A stretch of DNA of 64,000 bases from Pelobates cultripes (lineage: Eukaryota > Chordata > Amphibia > Anura > Pelobatidae): NCBI GenBank assembly GCA_933207985.1, contig OW240912.1, positions 233,434,628 to 233,498,627 on the forward strand. The letters run 5' to 3'. Below, one piece after another: positions 46,168 to 56,959 of this stretch. Numbering within the stretch: the first letter of the stretch is position 1; every line of letters starts with the position of its first letter. Made by a program: the position numbers and the translations under genes. The notes below the pieces were generated by a model. The model was not told the DNA's origin. It worked only from the letters and a program-made list of their open reading frames with translations, and did no database searches.

Positions 46168-46307
46168 CTTTCAGCAGTAGTTGAGCTTCCAGGATAATAT
46201 GAACAGGAACTTCACTAACTCCAACTATTCGAAAGCAGTTCAGAAGTGATTTGGGTAGTTTGTTCGAATGGCAGTGGGTGTTCAGGTGCATAGTTCCATT
46301 CAATTCA
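46168..46307 (-). CDS. Dynein heavy chain exon, late AAA1 (TMHLN / LP..LL..FR)
   Basis: The exon has 140 bases, acceptor ctgtaatttag and donor GAAAG|gtattt; it starts with one base completing a codon and ends with one base. The translation contains GTMHLNTHCHSNKLPKSLLN followed by CFRIVGV and a hydrophobic helix ending AQLLLK. This lines up with the AAA1 block of dyneins in which TMNPGYAGR is followed by LPDNLKALFRPVAM. LP, L and FR are kept while the NPGYAGR part is not. The upstream AAA1 exons with Walker A and B were not found. The last codon is completed as Gly by the next exon, giving the usual GF. Confidence 0.85.
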
Positions 46308-47398
46308 CTAAATTACAGTAAGGTAATGTAAGGAAAGATTTAATAAAAAAACACACACACATTTGCACACACTGGTAAAAACAGTTACAAGAGCACCAAA
46401 AGTACATGAAAGATAATATGTCACCTGATATTTTTGCCTTTTTATGTTTGTGAAGTACCTAAACTCTGTGTTATATCACAAACAAATGTACCTGTTTTGG
46501 TGATGTTAAAGCTATTATTTTTGGGATATATTTTAACTTAGTAATTGTTTGTTTGTTTGCATTCAGTGAAATTTTGTGCTCCTTCAAACTAATTCAGACT
46601 ACTACTCAAATGTACTGGACCTAGCTTTCTTTGCACTGTACCTCCCACAGATCCTATGATATGCCAACTTTTCCCATAAATGAATGCCACCACAAATTAG
46701 TTCATGATGGGTTGCCTAGGAGACGGAAGTAGAGCAACAGGTCTAGATAAAATTGATTGTTTACGAAACTTGCCATTTTGGGGATGCAATGACCCAGTCA
46801 TCTATATTGATACCTTGCTTCAACCGATAGTTATAAAAAAATCCTCATAACTAAAAGGTACAATACATAAACTACAGATTCTGGAACAAACAAAATGGGA
46901 AGAAAATGCCATGCTTGTCACCTGTGAGCTTGGTTTCATATTGTCATTTCATTGATGATATTTTTTTTTATTTGGAAAGGAGGCAAAATAAACCTGACCC
47001 CTTTTTTTATTATCTAGATTAAAATGGCTGGGGCATTATTTTAACTTCTACACAGTACAAAATAAATCTTTTTTTAGACTTTATCAGTTTTATCAAAGAT
47101 TCCAATATTTATACAAAAAAATGTTCTAAGGCAGTAGATGCAAGTAGTTATATTGATATGAAAAGCTGTCACTATGCACATTGGCTGATAAATGCACCTT
47201 AAAGCCATTTCTTAAGAATACGACAAAACTGCACCCAAGAAGCCGAATATATATGCCAAGTTAATAGAATTAATCAACAATTTATTGAAAAAAGGATAGA
47301 AAGAAGAAAATTTACAAAGAAGTATGGAAGAAGTCAAAAGAATAGAAAGAAAAAATTTAATGACTTATAAAAGAAAAAAAGAACACACAAAAATGATA
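46308..47398. other. Intron, no exon recognised
   Basis: This is where the AAA1 exons preceding 46168-46307 should begin, but I found no open segment with suitable phase and motif. Confidence 0.45.
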
Positions 47399-48464
47399 TA
47401 CCGTATATAATCGAGTATAAGACAAATTTTTCAGTCAATTTTTTGTGCTGAAAAAGCCCAACTTGTCTTATACTCGAGTCAATGTCTGTATTATGGCAAC
47501 TTACATTGCCATAATACAGACCAGGCCCGCAGGGCTTGTAAAGAGTCCTGTTGGGGGCTGGCAGCGAGCTGTTACTTACCTTTCCTGCAGCTCTTGTCAG
47601 CTCCCTTCTCCTCCGTTCCGGTCAGCTCCACTGTACATCTCACGAGAACCACGGCGTCTGAGCGTTGCCACGGGTTGCCTTGGCAACGCTCCGCGTGGCA
47701 TACAGACCGCAAGACTTACAGTGGTGCTGAACGGCACGGAGGAGAAGGGAGCTGACAGGAGCTGCAGGAAAGGTAAGTAACAGCTTGCTCCCAGCCCCCC
47801 TCCTGCACAGCCCATCCAGTGGACCACCAGGGAATGAGAGCCCCCCTCCCTGGCCTGGTATCAAGCAGGGACGAAAAAAATAAAATAAAAATGTTAATAA
47901 TATTATAATAAAATAAAATAAAATAAAAATGTTAATATTATAATAAAATAAAAATGTAATAATATTAAAAAAATAATAATATTAAAATAATAATAAAAAA
48001 TAAATAATAATAAAAAATAAATAATAAAAATGCCCACCCCCACCAAGGTTACACACTCTGCATCACATACACAAACACACACACTGCATTCATACACACA
48101 CACTGCATTATATACACACTGCATTCATACACACACTGCATTATACACACACACTGCATTCATTATATACACACAGACTGCATTATATACACACACTACA
48201 TAAACACACATACACTCTGCATTCATTATATACACACACTACACAAACACACACACACTGCATTCATTATATACATACACTGTAAATAAATATTCAATTA
48301 ATATAATTTTTGGGGGATCTAATTTTATTTAGAAATTTACCAGTAGCTGCTGCATTTCCCACCCCAGTCTTATACTCGAGTCAATAAGTTTTCCCAGTTT
48401 TTGGGGGTAAAATTAGGGGCCTCGATTTATATTCGGGTCGACTTATACTCGAGTATATACGGTA
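47399..48464. mobile_element. Terminal-inverted-repeat element ending in TACCGTATATA
   Basis: 1066 bp. Left end taccgtatataatcgagtat, right end atactcgagtatatacggta, at a TA target. Inside are a CpG-rich palindrome at 47567-47790 (agctgttacttacctttcct and inverted copy), (AAT/AAAT)n at 47870-48030, and a CACTGCATT/ACACAC minisatellite at 48060-48290. Motifs cttatactcgagtca are repeated near both ends. No transposase. Confidence 0.82.
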
Positions 48465-48469
48465 TATCT

Positions 48470-49028
48470 TTTTTTGTAACTATAACATCAAAAATAGAAA
48501 AATACGCCAAATAATCAATAAGTATTGGTATGTTCTAAAAGATGACCCAGTTTTAAAAAAAATTCTCTGCCAAACCTAAAAGAATTTATAGTGGCAGAAA
48601 AAACATTAAAAACATTTTAGTGAAAAGTCACTTTATGGAAAAAATGAAAAATACACATTTTTAAATAAAAGTGATTTTTTTATTTTTTTTTTACTGTGGT
48701 TCATGTCTACCATGTAGGGAAACGAAAAGTAAAAAAAAAAAAAACATAGCCAATATAAAAAAAACACAAATATTTTTTTTTTTTAAATCTAAGATCAGCT
48801 TACCTGTTTTTCAAAAAACATTATTTATACTTTAAAATGTCCATGTCATTTAATGTATGTTGGGAGAACAACAAGATGCCTCCACACGCGAATTTCAGAG
48901 CACATTAGAAATATAAAAAAGGGTGTGGAGTCACATAGTGTCTCCCAACATTTTAAAATACACCACAATCAAAATCAAACAGACCTCTTCTTCTGCGCAA
49001 TTAAGTTAGTCAAAATGGACTGGAGAGG
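48470..49028 (+). mobile_element. Penelope-like retroelement, C-terminal part (GIY-YIG), left portion
   Basis: Degraded coding sequence. From about 48480 fragments correspond to the region between reverse transcriptase and endonuclease. At 48853-49014 an open frame reads MYVGRTTRCLHTRISEHIRN followed by SVSQHF and DLFFCAIKLV. YVGRT.R.L..RI.EH is the second half of a GIY-YIG endonuclease as found in Penelope-like elements. The frame ends abruptly at KMDWRG, where another retroelement is inserted; it continues at 51540. Confidence 0.85.
49017..49028. repeat. 12-bp target-site duplication, left copy
   Basis: ggactggagagg, identical to 51528-51539. Confidence 0.9.
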
Positions 49029-49207
49029 GGGCGGAGCCTGAATGCTGAAGCGAACGGACGCCAGCACAAGGAGCTCCGAGCTTCACACAGAGAAAAAGCC
49101 TGAAATACCCCCACTCTATATACCCCAGCTGGCAAGCAAACACCCCAGGATCTCATAGGTAGAAAGGGGAAGAAAACTATACCACCTCGGGGCTTACGAT
49201 AGGGGAA

Positions 49208-50180
49208 ATGTGGAGGCAAGCAAGCGGAGCCTCCGAATCCAATATGGCGGCTCTGCATGGCGATTGCTCGGATTTCTCCGAGGACATATCCGAGGAGGAA
49301 GGATACTCACAGCCCCTTAAACCACCACATAAGGCAAAACAAAACAGCATGGAAACAGACACAGAGCCGATCACCACAGCAGTCCTGAAGGCATTATTAG
49401 CAGACCTAAAACGCAGACTTGAAAGGCCTGACGGGACGCATCTCCAAATTAGAGGGCTCCTCACAATCCCAGGCCCAGAATGTCACTGCACTGCAACACA
49501 CCGTACAAGCCCTGCAACAGCAGACCCAGCAAAATGAAAACCGCCTCGCGGCGATTGAGGACGCCAGGCGAGCTTCCAACATAAAGATCAGGGGAGTCCG
49601 AGAGGACATTCCAGAGGCCGAACTGCCTAAACTTATGGGGCGCCTGATACCAGCAGTACTGCCACAAAGACAGACCACACCAATCACCCCAGCGAGGGTC
49701 TTTAGAGTCCCTAAACCAACAAGCGCACCAGCTATGGCTACGAGAGATGTCATTCTGACCCTCCACAACAACAGAGAGAAGGTGGCGATTCTGTCCTCCC
49801 TTTGTGGCAAGACTCCCTTTCACTTCGAAAATATGGACCTTTCATTTTATACAGACCTGTCCAATGGCACTCTAGCCTGACGCAGGTCGCCCAGGCCACT
49901 CACCTCAATACTCCGTGCCCACAAGATTGACTACCGCTGGCGGTCCTCTAGGACACTGACGGTCCAGCGAGGACCCAACATGCATACCATTCAGGACATT
50001 CGGGACACCCTGGCCTTCCTGTGGGCCCTGGACTTACCTCAAGACTTGCTGCCCCAAACGGAAATGGCCGCCAATGACACCAGCTCCCCAAATCGCACCC
50101 ATATTTGGGACCCAGACCGGATCGCCCCATTCATCCCCCAAAGCTCCACACTGGACACATATGCAACGATTACGACCTAG
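49208..50180 (+). pseudogene. L1-type ORF1 (RNA-binding protein), broken
   Basis: ORF1 proteins of L1 elements coat the retrotransposon RNA. Start MWRQASGASESNMAALHGDC is acidic and disordered. A coiled coil follows (LKALLADLKRRLE; after a frameshift near 49420 GRISKLEGSSQSQAQNVTAL and a Gln-rich heptad stretch), then NIKIRGVREDIPEAELPKL, the entry to the RRM-like domain, then VILTLHNNREKVAILSSL and DLSFYTDLSNGTLA. A TGA at 49878 interrupts the frame just before the C-terminal domain (ILRAHKIDYRWRSSRTLTV, IRDTLAFLWALDL). One frameshift and one nonsense codon suggest moderate age. Domain order equals that of the L1 ORF1 / transposase_22 family. Confidence 0.85.
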
Positions 50181-50449
50181 AGGCACGGAGACATCCCCCA
50201 ACAGAGTCGTGGACCCACCGCATGGCCACGGTAAGGACACGGTACACAACACTCTCACACCCTGACAGCTACCGATCTGCCTCTAACCAGGAACGGTGCA
50301 GACATACAGGACACCGGAGACCCAATGATATAGACCACAGACCCCTAACACCAACGAAAAAGTTCCCTGTTCTCGGGCAACACTGGGCCCTTGCCACAAC
50401 TAGACTAGGTGGGCAGACCCATGTCGAGACTCTGTAGGCTTTTGGGCAC

Positions 50450-51497
50450 CCACCACAATTCTTTTAATTTTAACTCCAATTTTTTTTTTTTTTTTTTTTT
50501 AATCCTGAGACCCATTGGCTAGGTTTGGCCTGCATGCCTGCTTAGTTTGCTCCTGTAGGCATCAAGAACAGGTCTTCACATTATTATATAACCTGAACAT
50601 GTCTATGTATCTATGTACCAAACTATGTCTGCGTAGCTTGATTGCCTTCATTTGCCCCCTTTCACCACCATTGTGGCTCTCATGACTAGAGTACTTATAC
50701 ATCTTTATATTGTTACCCTGGTCAGTAATTTGCATATCTACAGTTTATAGCCTGCACACTTACTGAAAGGTTTGGCTTAGTTTAAGCTTAGAACACTAGT
50801 TCGCCACTACGCACGGTACCAGGGATCGCTGCGTGGTGTATACCCTCACTCTCAGACCCCTAAGAGGCACAACGTATTTCATTGTAACAAGCCTGACAAC
50901 CACAACGCGAATCGAGTTAGCAACCAGAGATAGCCTTAACCTGTATTAGCACAAAGATTTCATCTCTGTGTTTCATACTAGCAACCAGTGACATAGTGTG
51001 CTTGTTTTACAACGGCAACCTGTGAAATCATATATAAGAGCTGCATAGGACAGCAGTGATAGATTGCCAATGTCTTATAACTCAGCAATCATTACATTAC
51101 ATAACATGCCTCAACGTTAAGGCTCCATTAATACAGCTAAATTAACGTTATCACATAGCAAATTCTTAGCTTTCCCCTGATGCAAATGTGGTTTTAGCTA
51201 GGCATAAAACATGGAAAAAGATAAGTGAGTGAATAAATACAATAGCCTATACTAGAAATAACATGAATAATAATGTAACATAGGCATGCTATAATAACAG
51301 TCTAATTTACACTGTACCGTTAAGTTTGATTGAACATGTCCAACATATAACCTACAGACTCATAACGTTAAACGTTGTTGTATTTCGTTAAAAATGTGCA
51401 TGGAACGTAAGCAACTACCTAATCTGTAAAGTCATATGTATATATATATATGTACGCTGTTGTGGCATCTTGACAACGATATTGTACCTACCTGCAC

Positions 51498-51527
<30 letters not shown>
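50450..51527 (+). other. Non-coding 3-prime part of the half-LINE
   Basis: T-rich tract at 50481-50502, then about 1 kb without open frames, a short (TA) tract near 51435-51450 and the poly(A) tail. It is presumably 3-prime untranslated region retained after loss of ORF2. Confidence 0.6.
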
Positions 51528-51528
<1 letters not shown>

Positions 51529-51645
51529 GACTGGAGAGGAGGAGATTTTAATAGAAAAATAAGTATAGAGGAAATTAAATGTAGCTATAATTTTAATACA
51601 TTAATTCTGAATGGTTCAAATTCAGATTTTGAACTTTGCCACTTT
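51528..51645 (+). mobile_element. Penelope-like retroelement, right portion
   Basis: Starts with the second copy of the duplicated target. When the insert is ignored the interrupted frame resumes directly: KMDWRG is followed by GDFNRKISIEEIKCSYNF. RGGD followed by a basic residue, L/I and Glu is the conserved tail of Penelope GIY-YIG domains, which confirms that the two pieces were one gene. It is cut at TTAA by the MITE at 51646; a few more codons and an AT-rich tail may continue after 52095. Confidence 0.85.
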
Positions 51646-52095
51646 TTAAAGCGGCACTATAGTGCCAGGAAAACAAACTTGTTTTCCTGGCACTATGGGG
51701 TTATTAGGTCTTCCCCTCTCTCAGGGCCCCCCTCCTGCTGGGCTGAAGTGGTTATAACCTCTTCAGCCAATAACCTTAATCCAGCGCTGGTCTCCCTCGG
51801 TGCTGGTGACCTCTCCTCCCCCTGCCGACGTCAACTCCAAATGTGCGCTTTCAAACCACTCATAGGAAAGCATTACTCATGCTTTCCTATGGACGTCCAG
51901 CATGTCCTCAATGCGATTTTCGCATTGAGGATTGCGGAAGAGGCCTCTAGTGGCTGTCAGGGAGACAGCCACTAGAGGCTGGATTAACCCTCAATGTAAA
52001 CATGTTTACAGCTGCAGGATTGAAACTAGAGGGACTTGGCACCCAGACCATCTCATTGAGCTGAAGTGGCCTGGGTGCCTATAGTGTTTTTTTAA
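51646..52095. mobile_element. TTAA-flanked MITE, copy 3, inverted and diverged
   Basis: Reads the opposite way from copies 1 and 2: it begins with the palindromic gccaggaaaacaaacttgtt end and closes with ctgaagtggcctgggtgcct followed by tagtgtttttttaa. It is inserted in the TTAA of the Penelope element. The core contains the shared agtggctgtc...gacagccact palindrome. Confidence 0.85.
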
Positions 52096-52296
52096 GCCAA
52101 TTAATTATCTTTTAATCTGTAATCATTTTAGGTTTTTTTATATGCAAAATTAAATATCTTTACTTACTAAGCCATATTTCTTTTTCTCCCTTTACTTACA
52201 TTTATTGAGCTTTATGGTTCTAATATATATATTTTTAGATGCATATGCACTTTGAATTAAGCACTGATAGGATCAATTTAAAATATAATATTAATA

Positions 52297-53901
52297 TACA
52301 CTGAACAAAATTATAAACGCAACTATTTTGTTTTTGCCCCAATTTTTCATGAGCTGAACTTCAAGATCTAAAATTTTTTCTATGTACACCATCGGCCAAT
52401 TTCTCTCAAATATTGTTCACAAATCTATCTAAATCTGTGTTAGTGAGCACTTCTTCTCTGCAGAGATAATCCATCCAACTCACAGGTGTGGCATATCAAG
52501 ATGCTGATTAGAAAGCATGATTATTGCAAAGGTGTGCCTTAGGCTGGTCACAATAAAAGGCCACTCTAAAATGTGCGGTTTTATCTCACTGCACAATGCC
52601 ACAGATGTTGCAAGTTTTGATGGAGCATGCAATTGGCATGCTGACTGCAGGAATGTCCACCAGAGCTGTTGCCCGTGAATTGGATGTTCATTTCTCTACC
52701 ATAAGCCGTCTCCAAAGGCGTTTCAGAGCATTTGGCAGTACATCCAACCGGCCTTACAACCACAGACGTGTAACCACACCAGCCCAAGACCTTCACATCC
52801 AGCATCTTCACCTCCAAGATCGTCTGAGACCAGCCACCCGGATAGCTGCTGCAACAATCGGTTTGCATAACCAAAGAAAACAATCTGTCAGAAACTGTCT
52901 CAGGGAAGCTCATCTGCATGCCCGTAGTCCTCATCAGAGTCTCGACCTGACTGCAGTTTGTCGTCGTAACCGACTTGAGTGAGCAAATGCTCACATTTGA
53001 TGGCGCTTTGGAGAGGTGTTTTCTTCACAGATGAATCTATACATCTATACAGGGTAGATGGCACACAGAGTGTATGGCGTTGTGTGGGTGAGCGGTTTGC
53101 TGATGTCAACATTGTGGATCGACTGGCCCATGGTGGCGGTGGGACTATGGTATGGGCAGGCATATGTTATGGACAACCAACACAGGTGCATTTTATTGAT
53201 GGCATTTTTAATGCACCGTTATACAGTGACGAGATCCTGAGGCCCACTGTTGTGCCATTCATCCATGACCATCACCTCATGTTGCACCATGATAATGCAT
53301 GGTTCCATGTTGCAAGGATCTGTACACAATTCCTGTAAGCTGAAAACATCCTAGTTCTTGCATGGCCAGCATACTCACCGGACATGTCATCCATTGATGC
53401 TCTGGATTGGCGTATACGACAACTTGTTCCAGTTTCTGCTAATATCCAGCAACTTTGCACAGCCATTGAAGAGGAGTGGACCAGCATTCCACAGGCCACA
53501 ATCAATAACCTGATCAACTCTATGCGAAGGAGAAGTGTTGCACTGCGTGGGGCAAATGGTGGTCACACCAGATACTGACTGGTTATTGGACCCTCCCGGA
53601 CCCACCCAGTACAGTAAAACTGCACATTTTAGAGTGGCTTTTTATTGTGGCTAGCCTAAGGCACACCTGTGCAATAATCATGCTGTCTAATCAGCATCTT
53701 ATTATGTCACACTTGTGAGGTAGGTGGATTATCTCGGCAAAGGAGAATGCTCACTAGCACAGATTTAGACAAATTTGTGAACAATATTTGAGGGAAATAG
53801 GCCTTTTGTGTACATAGAAAAAGTGTTATATCTTTGAGTTCAGCTCATGAAACATGAGGGCAAAAAACAAAAGTGTTGCGTTTATAATTTTGTTCAGTGT
53901 A
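52297..53901 (+). mobile_element. Tc1-like transposon, full length, inactive
   Basis: 1605 bp from tacactgaacaaaattataa to its inverted copy aattttgttcagtgta at a TA site. Terminal inverted repeats extend more than 200 bases (for example the block aggtgtgccttaggctggtc in the left arm, inverted as gctagcctaaggcacacctg in the right). The internal transposase is a pseudogene. A 3-prime fragment of a second copy lies at 60990-61515. Confidence 0.95.
52596..53577 (+). pseudogene. Tc1-like transposase pseudogene lacking the catalytic Glu
   Basis: N-terminal DNA-binding part is open for 128 codons (MPQMLQVLMEHAIGMLTAGM; LDVHFSTISRLQRRFRAFGS), ending in TGA where Trp is expected. A shifted frame at 52979-53338 holds FFTDESIHLYRVDG (first Asp), GGGGTMVWAGICYG and LMLHHDNAWFHVA (second Asp, normally DNARPH), and ends in TAA. 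The last part, SPDMSSIDALDWRIRQ, shows a 12-base deletion that removes the Glu-containing IEHVWD segment. The catalytic triad is therefore destroyed independently of the frameshifts. Confidence 0.92.
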
Positions 53902-53945
53902 CATTAATCACTGTTTCCCCTTGTTTTTCTTCTTATGGACTATAA

Positions 53946-54345
53946 CAGTGATGGCGAACCTATGGCACGCGTGCCACAGGTGGCACGCCGGGCCCTTTCT
54001 GTGGGCACGCGGCCACAGGTCCGCCATCAATGCAGAGTAGGCGCCTGTCTGCCCGAAACGGCAGGCGCCTACTCTGCTTCCGGGTCGGGAGGCAGGGGGA
54101 GGGCTCTAGGAAGCTGCTCCCCTGTCCTCCCGCGCGATGCTGTGTGGAGCGTTGCCGCGCGTTACCATGGCAACGCTCCACACAGCATTGCGCGAGAGGA
54201 CAGGGGAGCTGCTTCCTGGAGCCCTCCCCCTGCAGTGCTTACCACCACCACCGGACCACCAGGGGTGGCTGTGTCCCCCCCTCCCCCCTCATTAAAGGTA
54301 AGAAGGAGGGAGGGAGGGTATACTGACACAGCACCCTTACCCCCC
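53946..54345. mobile_element. hAT-like non-autonomous element, GC-rich, running into the gap
   Basis: Starts cagtgatggcgaacctatgg, a terminus seen on hAT-type MITEs in many vertebrates. Contains two strong palindromes: around 54040-54075 (gcaggcgcctactctgc) and around 54090-54235, where gcgttgccgcgcgttaccat is followed by its inverted partner, flanked by gaggacaggggagctgcttc. The right end is lost in the run of N. Confidence 0.75.
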
Positions 54346-54809
54346 NNNNNNNNNNNNNNNNNNNNNNNNNNNNNNNNNNNNNNNNNNNNNNNNNNNNNNN
54401 NNNNNNNNNNNNNNNNNNNNNNNNNNNNNNNNNNNNNNNNNNNNNNNNNNNNNNNNNNNNNNNNNNNNNNNNNNNNNNNNNNNNNNNNNNNNNNNNNNNN
54501 NNNNNNNNNNNNNNNNNNNNNNNNNNNNNNNNNNNNNNNNNNNNNNNNNNNNNNNNNNNNNNNNNNNNNNNNNNNNNNNNNNNNNNNNNNNNNNNNNNNN
54601 NNNNNNNNNNNNNNNNNNNNNNNNNNNNNNNNNNNNNNNNNNNNNNNNNNNNNNNNNNNNNNNNNNNNNNNNNNNNNNNNNNNNNNNNNNNNNNNNNNNN
54701 NNNNNNNNNNNNNNNNNNNNNNNNNNNNNNNNNNNNNNNNNNNNNNNNNNNNNNNNNNNNNNNNNNNNNNNNNNNNNNNNNNNNNNNNNNNNNNNNNNNN
54801 NNNNNNNNN
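54346..54809. other. Assembly gap (464 N)
   Basis: Undetermined bases. Open frames drawn across it are meaningless. It lies in the interval where AAA1 exons of the dynein are missing. Confidence 0.99.
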
Positions 54810-55225
54810 TTCACCTGAAATTTAAAATTTGAAAAAAATTAAATAATTTTCTAGAAGCTCTGAAGATATATGATGAATCACCAGTGTACTGCAATGGTTA
54901 CCAGTAGTAGTACTTTGGAGATCACAGATGGCAATAATCATCAGTAAATGTTACAATCCTGATTAAATGTTAATTAATATATTTCATAAATGTTACTCAA
55001 GTAAACTACGTTGTTCTTTGAAGAGAATTTGTTAAGAATATCAGTGAATACATAACACCTCCTACCCTTTACCGTTTTTTTTTTGGGGGGGGGGGGGTTT
55101 AATACATGCCATCCTAAGGTGTTTTATGTCTAGTAGTGTACAACATGCAATAAAAGATTTATACAGATATACAGAAACTTGAATCATTTAAACTTTTTTT
55201 TAAATTTATTAAATCCTTGTCATCC

Positions 55226-55579
55226 TTCAGAATGATGTGAATTACTTACTACAGTAAGTAGTAATCTTCCTTATTATTTGAGGATTTAGCTCCAAAACCT
55301 CAATTATTATTATTATGTTATTATTTATATAGCGCCAACAAATTCTGCAGCGCTTTACAATGGGTGGACGAACAGACATGTAGTTGTAACCAGAAAAGTT
55401 GGACACACAGGAACAGAGGGGTTGAGGGCCCTGCTCAATGAGCTTACATGCTAGAGGGAGTGGGGTAAAGTGACACAAAAGGGAAGGATAGTATTAGACT
55501 AGTGACAGTTGCAAGAGAGGAATCAGTTGGGAGCTATTAACAATAATAAGCCGTAGTAAGGAATTCACATCATTCTGAA
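55226..55579. mobile_element. Inverted-repeat-bounded segment containing an L2-like LINE tail
   Basis: A perfect inverted repeat of about 18 bases (ttcagaatgatgtgaatt and its complement) bounds 350 bases. Inside, from about 55302, lies the antisense 3-prime end of the L2-like LINE: (TTA)n, ttatatagcgccaacaaatt, then ctcaatgagcttacatgcta. Either the LINE tail jumped into a MITE or the tail was captured as MITE filling. Confidence 0.75.
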
Positions 55580-56959
55580 AGTGCTACTTTCAGTGTCCTG
55601 TCCATTTTGTTAGAATTCATATAGAGTAAATTATTTTAATATAGACTAACTTGGCTTTACTCTATTACCTATAATTACTGAAAACAGGCTTCATGTACAA
55701 TAGACACATAAGCTATGCTGTAATTTTTACCATTGCTTCACAGTACTTTAATAATTTGGATCACCTGATCTGTTTGTCCGCAGTTGGATAATGCATTGCA
55801 TTTGTCATTATGATAACTAAATAAGGTTCTCACAACAAACAATCTTATCAACATTCCTCTATATTCATTATACAAACCCATATCCACTCTACCTATATCA
55901 TAGTACTACTAAGAAACCTGAGCTAACCAGGACTCACAAAATTAAGGCAAAGTAACTACTACCACTTATCGTAATGGAGCCAAGAAGTTATTCCTAAAAA
56001 TACACCTTTTGAACCCTCACCTCCAGGACCTGTATTCCTGACTTCATACGGTCCTCTCACTCTGTCCCTGAGCTTAATAGGTAACTGTGATGAGTCCATA
56101 TGTGCTCAAACACAGCTCCTACAAGTGAATTAGACTGAAATCGAAGGCATGAGCAGGCTGTGAGTACTTAATTCTTACAAAGACTTCCTGCTCATTTAGA
56201 CTCCCATCATTGAGTAATGATGGGGTATATAAATAGAAAAAATATAGAAGTGGTGACAAATTAAAAGGTAGATTGTATATAAAGTATGTGCATGTGGTAT
56301 AAGAGCATGCACAACTTCGACTTTTCTCTCCTACTTCCTGCAGTGATGTTGTTAGTCCAGGTTGCAATTGCATGTATGTGCATACAGGACTTTGCTACAA
56401 TTTTCCCTACAAAGCTACAAAAAGAGAGCAGCAGAATTGCTGTGATTAGTTTATTGTGATGGACAGAGGTTTATGGGATAAGAAAATAAACAAATCTCCA
56501 TAGACCAGAGTTAGAGACTTCTAATTGGCAGAGCCTTTTCCTGCTTTCCATGCGATCTGCATGCTACTTCTATTTAGATTGTATTTGGTGAAAGTGAGTT
56601 AATATTTTGAAGAATATCAGTGTGCAGGTGATTTAGAAAGTTCCCAAATATGTGATGCTAGCATCTATATGCACTAAGGAAATGGCAATATTTAAATTCC
56701 AGAGAGCTACTAGTTTCAAGCTGCTTTTTAACTAATTAAAATAAGCATGAGTATGGTAATATTAAATTGCTTTCAGATGCCAGAACACAGCTCAACATAT
56801 AGATGGCTGGATAGTTTTGATCAAACTATACTTCATAGTAGGATTCAAATCTCTAATAAAAAATAACAGCCTTCTGCCTGATTTTCTTCTAAGCAGACCA
56901 CAAAAAATGTTTATGTTCATATAAAACTTTGGCTTTTTTTTACATTATTCTTTTTTTAC
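55580..56959. other. Intron, no exon accepted
   Basis: Scanned for linker and AAA1 exons. One open segment at 55991-56065 has splice-like borders but no dynein likeness (see rejected items). Confidence 0.45.

Larger units (their letters stand above)
49029..51527 (+). mobile_element. L1/Tx1-like retrotransposon carrying ORF1 only (half-LINE)
   Basis: About 2.5 kb, flanked by the 12-bp duplication ggactggagagg. It begins gggcggagcctgaatgctga, has a short 5-prime leader, an ORF1 (separate entry), then about 1.3 kb without any endonuclease or reverse-transcriptase sequence, and ends with a poly(A) tail of roughly 30 bases (51496-51526). The complete 5-prime end, tail and duplication indicate a single retrotransposition event of an element that already lacked ORF2, comparable in structure to the HAL1 elements of mammals. 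It must have been mobilised by another L1-type machinery. Confidence 0.85.

Noticed and set aside
47445..47864. Overlapping GC-rich open frames on both strands
   Set aside because: They follow the CpG palindrome of a terminal-inverted-repeat element; no domain is visible.
47903..48124. Hydrophobic 73-codon minus-strand frame resembling a membrane protein
   Set aside because: It comes from AAT/AAAT simple repeats, which translate to Ile/Leu/Phe/Tyr strings.
53935..54825. 296-codon open frame on the plus strand
   Set aside because: Most of it is the run of N; the rest is a GC-rich hAT-like element.
55752..55818. Possible minus-strand exon ending AGATCAG|gtgatc
   Set aside because: Two frames are open but neither resembles the expected region, and the acceptor is poor.
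55991..56065. Minus-strand open segment with acceptor-like and donor-like borders (LRDRVRGPYEVRNTGPG)
   Set aside because: No likeness to dynein linker or AAA1, and phase alone is weak evidence over so short a segment.
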